A DNA stretch of 64,000 nt from Tulasnella sp. 424 (Eukaryota; Basidiomycota; Agaricomycetes; Cantharellales; Tulasnellaceae). Both the position numbers and the translations under genes were made by a program. How positions within the stretch are numbered: the first letter of the stretch is position 1; every line of letters begins with the position of its first letter. Under the pieces are notes generated by a model that was given only the letters and a program-made list of their open reading frames with translations, was not told the origin of the DNA and ran no database searches. This document shows positions 23,540 through 33,200 of the stretch, one piece after another. The stretch spans positions 62,001 to 126,000 of the forward strand of contig WSUB01000025.1 of the NCBI GenBank assembly GCA_019633425.1, read 5' to 3'.

Positions 23540-23780
23540 AGCAATGCCTTTGAGGGTGAAATTGGTCCCGGTCGGATGAAGTCCTCAACCAAGGGAGGTT
23601 TATAGACTGGGACCGAACAATATTTCGGCATACCTTCTCGGAACGTGTAGTACGCTATGCTCCCAATAATCATATCGTCAATTTCTAACTTTATCTTGAG
23701 GCTTCTTGGGGTCGCGCTAAGTTTGCGCAGTGGTTTCGTGTTGAGATCTTTCGACCTTCGCACGGCTTGTCAGGGCCGCG
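23540..23780 (+). repeat. Duplication scar: 3' end of P450 gene 2 (copy 2)
   Basis: Carries codons matching the gene 2 C-terminus (AMPLRVKLV followed by the stop in gtcggatga) and its flank, but no upstream exons. It marks the joint of the unit that duplicated genes 3 and 4. Confidence 0.75.
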
Positions 23781-23994
23781 CAGGGGTGTCAGGACCCCCA
23801 CCCCCGAAGTCAAACCCCGCCCGCAGCGCTTTACCATTTCGGATCGTGCCTGCCTCTTTATTCGAGGTCTATCCCTTTGCTGCCGCGCAGGCGCCGTCTG
23901 GTGACGCGTCTTGTGGGTGTTTATTCATAGTATCGGGCATTGGCCGAGTCTTCCTTGGAAGATGCCGTCACTTTGCACCAGTCTCCTGAATTGT

Positions 23995-24002
23995 CATAAA
24001 TA
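23995..24002 (+). promoter_or_regulatory. TATA-like box of P450 gene 4
   Basis: CATAAATA 66 bp before the ATG at 24061, in a context shared with gene 3. Confidence 0.45.
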
Positions 24003-24060
24003 CTCCGACAAAGATTGGCTCAAACTGATTGCTCTCCCTCTCGCCTCTTTCGTCGCCCCG

Positions 24061-26566
24061 ATGTCCAGTTCACAGATTTGGGATAGCCCCATCGTTGGGC
24101 AAGTCCAACGCCTGCTCGAAGATTCTCCATACACTGGATGGCAAGTCGCAGGAGCGGTAACCGGCTCCTACGTCGCGTACAAGTCAATTAAACTCCTTAA
24201 ATTATTGCTCATTGATTCACGAATATCCCCGCTGCTTAACCTTCCGGGCCCCGAGTCGTATGGAAGCATCATCTGGGGCAACATGGGAGAAGTGTTCAAA
24301 GCGCCGCCTCTTGCTTTACACGAGGAATGGTTCAACAAGTATGGTCATACTATCACGTATCGGGGGCTCTTTCTGGTAAAGCAACTGCTTTTGAACGTGT
24401 GTGCCGAGCCATTTTATAACGCCATGCTATCTTCCTTGCGACAGGCCGCTCGGCTTTCAACGAAAGATCCAAAGGCATTGGCGCACATGGTGAATCACTC
24501 CTACGACTATCCCAAGCCCCCACAGATGCGCGCCATGCTATCGACCATGTTCGGAAAAGGTTCGATGCTTGCAGTCACCGCGGAAGGATCTCCATTTTGG
24601 CTAATATATCCTCCTGTTTATTAGGTGTCCTGTTCGCAGAAGGTTCGTTCATCTACAAGACGCATTGGTTATTAATATCTCTAACGATATATGCTCTACT
24701 TTAAGGTGATGATCATAGGCGCCAGCGGAAGATTATGAACCCTTGTTTTGGTCCCGGTCGGATCAGAGATCTCATGCCTGTGTTTTACGACAAGGCTTTT
24801 GAGGTATGTATACTTTGTTAACACTCCGCTGGCGTTATGGAATTAACAGGATGGCTGCGCCTCTCTCCTAGCTCCGCGACATTTGGATACGCCAAGCAGC
24901 GGAAGGCGCGCCCGATGGAAGGGAGATCGATGTATTAGTCTGGCTCACCCGGGCAACTCTTGACGTCATAGGTCTCGCAGGTGAGCCCAACGACCTCTTC
25001 TTGTCCGCTTTGGGGGAAAAAAATATTAAAGCGCTCTGAGAGTGCAGGCTTCGGTTACGAATTCGACACGCTGGCAAATGGTGAAAAGAACGAACTCGTT
25101 CGAGCCTTTATGGAATTGTTTTCCCCGAATCAAGATAACGCTCTCGTAGGAATCCTGGCGAGCATGATTCCCATATTAAGATGGATTGTGAGATCGTCTC
25201 TGCTCTATGCGTATAAACTCTACTGCACGCACTGAAAGACTTTCACTTGTGTTTGGGATAGCCTACAGAACGTGGAAGAATCACGATTCAATCCAAAGCC
25301 ATCATGGATCGTATCGGACTTCAACTCGTTCGGGATAAGCGCGATGCAATTATAGCCGCTTCGAATGGTGGAGACAGTGTTGAGAAGAAGGCGGTCGAAG
25401 GTCGAGACCTGCTCTCTGTGCTGAGTGAGTACAAAAGCAAAAGCAGAACGAGGCACTAGTTCTGAACGGGAATTACACCCAAAACTTCCAGTCAAGGCTA
25501 ACATGGCGACAGACGTCAAAGACTCCGAACGTATGAGTGACGAAGAGGTCATGGGCCGTACGTCTTTCCGCCCGCTTTACGTCTTCTGCCCTCGGCCTCA
25601 AGCTATCTGTTGCAGAGATCTGTACGATGCTGATTGCAGGCCATGAAACGACTGCCACTTCGATCACCTGGCTTCTATACGATCTGGCCCTGCCCCAGTA
25701 CCAACACGTACAGACCAAGTTGCGAGAGGAGCTACTCACCCTCACGAGCGAGTACCCAACCATGGAGGAACTGAGCAACCTCTCCTACTTAGACGCTGTT
25801 GTGCGGGAGAATCTTCGTTATAGGACCGTCGTCGATACGACAATCCGCTGCGCGAGTAAAGACGACATCATCCCTGTCTCGACGCCTTACAAGGATAGGA
25901 ACGGGATCGAACGGATGGAGTTCAGGTAAGTGGAAGCAATTCCTCCTATTAGGATGTGGCTTATGATGTTCACGGCTGACGCGACCACGTCTCCACAAGG
26001 ATTGCTGCGGGAGAACAGATTCTAGTTCCTATCGGTTCACTAAACCGTGACAAGGCAATCTGGGGGGAGGATGCTAACGAATTCAAGTAAGCTTGACAGA
26101 CCCAGCCGACAGGATAGTGTATGAACATCATGTGCATAGGCCGGAACGCTGGCTCAACGGGAACAGTCACCCACGAAGTGCAGAGGTTCCTGGTGTCTTT
26201 GCTGGAGTGCTCACTTTCCTCGGTGGTCCGAGAGCATGTGTAAGCATTTTGTTGATGAATATTCGTGGTTTGAATCCCTTACCTTTTTATTGCGTGTCAA
26301 CACAGATCGGTTACCGTTTCGCCTTGATGGAGATGAAAGTGTTGATTTTCGCTCTGATTCGGAATCTTTCCTTCGAGTTACCCGAAGACCCCCCACTCAT
26401 CGAGAAAAAGTCACAGTAAGTCCTCGAGGTTAAAAATGATGAGGTTAGCTTGCTGATCGTACCACTCCCCGTCGCCAGGATCGTCACTCGCCCCGCCATT
26501 CGGCAAGCTGACGGCAGGTACAAGAACTCAATGCCATTAAAGGTGAAGGTTGTTCGATCGGATTAA
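24061..26566 (+). CDS. Cytochrome P450, array gene 4 (subfamily A)
   Basis: Near copy of gene 3 with all exons in frame. Starts [16 protein letters not shown]. The hinge is LPGPESYGS, exon 2 begins [12 protein letters not shown], the micro-exon is 24625-24642, then [32 protein letters not shown] and [21 protein letters not shown] is at 25636-25653. The usual PYLDAVV before the K-helix reads [26 protein letters not shown] and FLGGPRAC follow, with Cys at 26237-26239, then [15 protein letters not shown]. The stop is at 26564-26566. Differences from gene 3 are scattered and mostly conservative, so both copies look functional. Substrate differences would most likely sit in the region before the I-helix (GILASMIPILRW against [12 protein letters not shown]). 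Confidence 0.92.
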
Positions 26567-27216
26567 CTGTTTGCTTCGGAGTAATGGATGCACGGGACTG
26601 TTGTAGACCCTTATGCCATTTAGACTATGCTGTTGGGAGTAAGATGAGACGGTTGATCGGAATACGACCCAAAGCTCCCCGAAGTACAGTTTCTTTGACG
26701 GTAGAGCCGCATTCCCTGTTCGTCTAAACCAAAGCTTGATCCGAGTAGCATAGAAAACTGGGCTACAATGCAGGAAACGTAAAACAGGTCGAATGCGCCT
26801 TTCAGCCGATACTTGGGAACGCCGACATCAGGTGCCCGACTTGGTAATTCCCCGGAACAGGAAGACAGAAAGCTACGAATACGTGTTGTCTAAGTAATCG
26901 TCGCGTTGACTCATAATAAAGGACACGTTCATCTTAAGACTTGTATGGCCTTCGACGTGGTCGCTCACACGGCTTGGAGAGGCCGTGTCTGGTGTGCCCA
27001 CGACACCCCTAACTCAAAAGGTCTTCTCCAGCTGCGCCCCTCGTTCCTTTTGATAGCTGCCTCATTTTATTGCTCCGGGCGTATCCCCCTGCGGCTGTGC
27101 CGACGCAGTCGTGTCCACGGGTCTTGCCGAGTCTTCGAACCTAGAGTTGTCATAAATGCTTCGACGGGATTGGCTTGGTTGATTTAATCGCTCCCTCACC
27201 CACTTCTCTCATCTCG
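26567..27216. other. Intergenic between P450 genes 4 and 5
   Basis: No gene. From about 26690 onward this is an A-type promoter block that recurs, diverged, at about 35590-36080 before gene 6 (shared strings near ataaaccaaa, gacacgttc and cacgacatccctaac). CATAAATG at 27151 is the TATA-like box. Confidence 0.5.
27151..27158 (+). promoter_or_regulatory. TATA-like box of P450 gene 5
   Basis: CATAAATG 66 bp before the ATG at 27217. Confidence 0.4.
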
Positions 27217-30200
27217 ATGTCCGTTTCGCAGATTTTGAAGGGCCCCACTTTGGACCAACTCCAGCGCATGCTGGAAGACTTCCCTTGCAATGGATGGCAA
27301 GCTGTAGGCGCAGTGACCGGGTCATACATCACCTACAGGGTTATCAAATTTCTTAAATTTTGGCTCATTGATCCACAATTATCACCGCTGCTTAACCTCC
27401 CTGGCCCCAAGTCGTATGGAAGTATCATCTGGGGTAACCTGCTAGAAATAGCTAAAGCACCGCCTCTTGCTTTACATGAGGAGTGGTTTAGCAAGTACGG
27501 ACACACTATCACGTATCGAGGACTCTTCCTGGTAGATCAATGTGTTTTGGGACTAGTGTTCTTACCCCACTAACACACCGCTTTTCAATGCGATAGGCAC
27601 CGCAGCTTTCAACCAAAGATCCAAAGGCATTAGCACACATACTGAATCACTGCTACGACTACCCCAAACCACCTCAAACGCGTTCCATGCTTTCAAAAAT
27701 AATTGGAAATGGTAAGACGCCAGTCTCATCGTCGAAGCACCTCCATTAGACTGATACAACAATCTCTCAAGGCCTTCTAATAGCTGAAGGCTCGTTACTT
27801 CCTCAGATGAATTGAATATTGGGGCGCCTAACAACGAGCTCTCATTTAGGCGGTGATCATAGGCGTCAGCGGAAGGTCATGAACCCTTGCTTTGGCCCTG
27901 GACAAATTAAAGACCTTATGCCAGTGTTCTATGACAAGGCTTTTGAGGTATGTAGACGTTCTTCCGCTGCCGTCTTGACGTTAATAGAAGCTCTGCCTAT
28001 CCCTTGGTTTAGCTCCGTGACATTTGGATATGTCAGATTGTGGAAGGAGGTCCACATGAGCAGGAGGTTGAAGTGTCTGTTTGGCTCGCGCGAGCGACTC
28101 TTGATGTAATTGGCCTCGCTGGTAAGCTCGAGGGTCGACTGCTATACGCTTTGTAATGACTTGAGACGAGATGCGCGCAGGTTTTGGCTATGAGCTGAAC
28201 ACATTGGCGAATGGTGAAACGAACGTGCTCGTTCGGGCGTTTATGGATCTATTTTCTCCCAACCAAACCGGTGCCGCGATTGGATATATGGCACATTGGG
28301 TTCCCTTGTTGAGATGGATTGTTCGTATCTCTCAGTCGCAACCGTTCGACACCAGTGTACAGGCTGAAACCGCTTTTAATTAGCCCACAGCGCGTGATAG
28401 AGCCATAGCTCAATCCAAAGCAATTGTGGATCGTATTGGAACGCAACTCGTTCAAGAAAAGCGTGCCGCCATCGTAGCAGCTTCAAACGGTGCAGGGGTC
28501 GAGAAGAAGACCGTCAAAGGCCGGGATCTACTATCTGTTCTGAGTGAGTCCAAAGACACGAGCATAATATAGCATAGTTTCTAAGAAAAAATACAACTCA
28601 CACCCGTAGTCAAGGCTAACATGGCGACGGATGTCAAAGAGACGGAACGTATGAGCGACGCAGAGGTTATGGGCCGTACGTCTTCCCTCTAACCATATCA
28701 TCTCATACTCTCGTATCTCATAATACCCCTTTCTCTTTATAGAGATCTCTACTATGCTTATTGCAGGGCACGAAACTACTGCCACCTCGCTTACCTGGCT
28801 TCTATACGATCTGGCCCTGCCCCAGTACCAACACGTACAGACCAAGTTGCGAGAGGAGCTACTGGCTCTCACGAGCGAGTCCCCGACCATGGAGGAACTG
28901 AACGATCTTCCGTACCTAGACGCTGTTGTACGGGAAAATCTTCGTTGCAGGAGTGTCGTCGACACGACAATCCGCTGTGCGAGTAAGGATGATGTCATTC
29001 CCGTCTCGACCCCTTACAAGGATAGAAATGGAGTTGAAAGAACTGATATCAGGTAAGTGTGTTAATGAATGTGATGATTTTGATGTGTACGACTGACGCG
29101 ACGGTTATTCTGAAAGAATCGCCGCTGGAGAGGATATAATAATTCCTATTGGTTCATTGGACTGCGACAAGGCAATTTGGGGAGAGGATGCTAATGAGTT
29201 CAGGTAATTAAAACCATGCTTTTTTTTACGAGTATTGTCTCGATGTCGCATCCATAGACCGGAACGGTGGCTCGAAGGGAATGACCACCCACGAAGCGCA
29301 GAAATTCCTGGTGTATTTTCGGGAGTCCTTACTTTCCTCGGTGGTCCAAGAGCATGTGTACGTATTTTACGGGTGATTCTTCGTGGTCCTCTCCTCTGAC
29401 TTTGGAAACCAACGTAGATCGGTTTTTTTTTTTTTTTTTTTTTTTTTGAGATCAAAGTTTATTGTGCGTGTGCCAGTCAATCTAGACTTATGACGCACAT
29501 GAAACCAGAGAGACAAGAGATAATCCACGCAGGGATAACAGCAGTACCAGGGCTGCTTCAACAGACCCTTCACAGACGCATCCGATGACAGAAAATTTCG
29601 CTGCGCGCGATACAAAGGGGTTGCGGGTCCAGAAAGAGGGTTGGGTGTTCAGATGGGGATGAGAGAGAAACATTCAAGCATGCAACGAAAAAGGAGAAGG
29701 TATTAGAGGCTGTAAGGTAGGGTTTGGGGGGAGATTAGGCGTGAGTAGTTTAGGTGAGGGGATAGGGATGTGCGATATATATTTGGGGGAGGGGGAGGGG
29801 GAGGGGGGGATGGATTGTGGGGAGGGATTAGGTACAGGTGGCGGGCAGTGTTTACATAGCGAGTGGGAAAGGTGGGTGTGGGAGGAGTGAGTCCGTGGGT
29901 GGCCGTTGGGTCGCTGGGCTGTGGCAAAGCAGTTCAGCATGGGGGTCTAGCTGGGGGGGTGCTCACCGCGTTTTTCTCTCCGTTTGCTTCCGCTTCTGGG
30001 CTCGGTGGCATTGTCTGGAGTGTGGAGGGGGAAGCGACGGGTCTCTTGTATGTATCTAAGGGTGTGGGGTACGGCCGCTGGATCGGAAAGTAGGACACTT
30101 AGCTGCATCGGGTTGAACGTCTTGATTGACTCGATTTTGCGTAGTGTTGTCCGTAGTTTCATGCGCTGGTTGATGTACCTTGTACAAAACAAGAGGTAGT

Positions 30201-33200
30201 GTTCCACCGTCTCCTTCCTGCCTCTGCATGTAATGCAATCCCCTGAGCTCGCTTTTGTGAAGCGGTGGAGGTAGTCCTTGAGTGCGACGTGACCTGTCCT
30301 GAGTTGAACAATGATGCTGCATCCTCCTCTTGGTAGCGACGACAGCAGGCGGAGCGTCTTTGTTGACGATTGCTGTCCCCGGGCTCTTCGGTGCCTTTCT
30401 CCGGTTCTCTCCGCTCCCGTTCGGGTTCGCGCTGAGGGTCGGACGAAGAATTTCTTGATCGCCTCCCGGGTCGCCGCTAGCGATGCCAAGGTTCTGAAGG
30501 GGAGTTCAAGGTCGGAGTCGGAGTGGGGGACATCCGGGTGGGGGGGTGTGGTCGCTTCCTTCGCTTGCTTGTCGGCTGCTTCGTTTCCGGGGATGCCTTC
30601 ATGCCCTGGAAGCCAGGTTAGTACAATATAGAGATCAGGTCGCCGCCTTTGCAGGGCCCATAGCTTCTTATGAATCTCCGCGATGATGTATTGACCGGAT
30701 TGGGCCTTGGGCCTGGCCGCGACCGCCGTGATGGCTGCTTGGTTGTCCAGGTAGATGGAGCATTGTGAGGCTCGCTGTGGAAGGCTCTCTATCAGTTCAA
30801 GGGCTAAGTAGATTCCAACCAGCTCAGCTTCGAAGACTGTGTGGCGCTCCGGGGTGCCCAGGTGGGTTCTGAGCGTCCTACGGTTGCGCAGGTCAACCGC
30901 AGCTGCCCCAACCCCTATCTGCGTCTTGGACCCATCGCTATAGAGGTGGAAGTGGTCAGCGAAGTATACCAAGTTGGCATGGTCCTCGATTGCGGTCCCT
31001 CGGTCCTTTGCTATATGGGTGTCCACGGGTGTTTCCCACCACGGGGGTGCTGCCTTCGGCCTGATTGTTTCCATGTCATCCGGGAAGGCGAAGCTGTCAG
31101 CGGTCCTTCTGCGAGGGGAATTAGTATCGGAGCTCGAGTGGAAGACCGCATGTAGGTTGGACGCATGTCGCTTTACTGGCCTGCGAAGGCAACGTCTGGT
31201 TAGTCGGCGAGCGGGGTTGGTCTCCGGCAGCGATAGTAACCGGGCCGCCGCTAACGAGACAGTACGGTCAAGTCTCGTTGCTGTGGGGAGCAGGTCAGCG
31301 TCAAAGTTGAGTGCATCGCTTGGCGAGGTCCTAAATGCGCCCAGCATGATTCTTTGCGCCATACGTTGTACCTTCTCCAGCTGGTGGACGACCTTGGCCC
31401 CATGGTTACCATACCTGTACCAGATCGCCGCTCCATAATCCATTCGCGGTACCACGATTGACAGGTAAAGTCGGCGGAAGTGCTGCAGTGGTAGGCCCCA
31501 CGTTGTTCGAGCAAACCTTGCAAGGGCCATGAGCGTTGCCATTCCTCTCTCGGCCGCCCGCGTCGCTTGTCTTCTCCAGCTTAGGTCACGTTCCAGTTCT
31601 ACTCCCAAGAGCATTGTTGACTCGGCCGGCTCGATGTTTTCTCCGCCGAACACCAGGGGGGTGTCATCGTGCTGTGCCCTGTTCTTGGTATAGTAGGTGT
31701 AGACCGTCTTGCTGGTTGCAATGGTGGACGATGAGCGGGTGGCCCACAGCGTTGTGTGATTCCCGAGCTTGGTTAGTGTCTCGCGATTCTCCTCCACCGA
31801 CGCACCTTTGGCTATGAAGGTGATGTCGTCCGCGTATCCCGTCGATTCCAGCTGTGCGTCGATCTCAATCACGTCTAGGAGCGGGGCGTTGTAGAAGAGG
31901 TAAAGAGGGCCCGACAGTGGTGAGCCTTGTGGGATGCCGACCGTGCAGGGCATAGCGGTCGATTTGTGGTCTCCGACTTTGATGGCCGTGGATCTGTCGG
32001 ACAGAAAGGATGTCAGTAGCGCCGTAATCTCCGGAGGAATACCTCTCTGTCGCATGTTGTGAATCAGTCGGTCGGGGTTGACCGTGGTGAAAGCGCTCTG
32101 GACGTCTATCTGTAAGGTGGAGACGACATTGCCCTTCCTCCACTCGTTCTTGATGACTTGCGTGACTGTGGTGAGGGCATCAGTGGTGGAACGGCCCGGT
32201 CGGCATCCGAAGTGAGTTGGGGGGAGGAGCTGATGCTGCTCGACTAGTTGCGATATCCTTTCGACCAGAGCCGATTCGAAGAGCTTTGACAGGGTGTTAA
32301 GTAAGGCTATCGGGCGGTATGCATTGACTTTCGAGTAGTCGGGTTTCTGCGGTTTGGGGACGACCGCTGTCAGTGCTATTTTCCACAGGCGAGGATAGTA
32401 GCTTGTCGCATATGCGGCTTGGCAGATCTGAAAGAGCGGTTCGCGTATCACGTCCCACATGTGCTTGAGGAGCTGGGTAGGTATGCCATCTGGGCCCGGT
32501 GCTTTGTTTGAGGCCATGCGCGTGAGGGCAGCGTCCAATTCCTCGATCTTGAGTGGTTCCAGGTTGTGGGGGTCGCTGTACTCTCCTCCGTCGATGTCGC
32601 TAAGGTCTGGTTCGGGGATGTCCGTGAAAAAGGCCTCGCGGAAGACATCTGCTTGTTCCACGCTTGAGGTCACCATGCTCCCGTCTTGCCTTCGGATGGG
32701 TGGGATGTGTCGGGTTGGTCTCGCTGTGTTAGCAAAGCGTGCTGCTAGGAAGACAGTGTCGTCATCAACCTCCGCCAGGAAGCGACGCCAGTCGCCTCTC
32801 TTTAACTCCTGCGTGATCGCCCTCCATTCCTTCAATACCTCCTCGTATGCGGCTTTGTCCTCGGGGAGTTTGGTGCGTTTCCAGATGCGGCGTGTGCGGT
32901 TCCGTTCGGTCTTGAGGTCGTTGAGCTTGCGATTCCACCATGGTTTCGAGTACTTGCTAGGTCGGGTTTTGGGAACGTGGGCCTCGATCACACCCTGGAT
33001 GGTTTCCGTTAATACTTCCACCGCCCGGTCAATCGATACCTGATCCTGCTGCGGCTGTGCCCATCGGTCTCTGAGCGCGTGGGTGAGGGTGGCTCTCATC
33101 TCAGGCCAGTCGGCTTCGTCCCAATTGTACCTTACCTTAGCTCCCGCAGTCGGGAGCTCCGCGCTGAGGTCTATGGTGTGTAAGATGGGGATATGGTCTG

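Larger units (their letters stand above)
23474..24060. other. Intergenic between P450 genes 3 and 4
   Basis: Contains an out-of-place copy of the gene 2 3' end (23540-23780), then an insertion-like GC-rich stretch (23790-23930) not present before gene 3, then the gene 4 promoter. Confidence 0.55.

Noticed and set aside
32459..33043. 194-residue plus-strand open frame inside the LINE
   Set aside because: Antisense of the intact ORF2.
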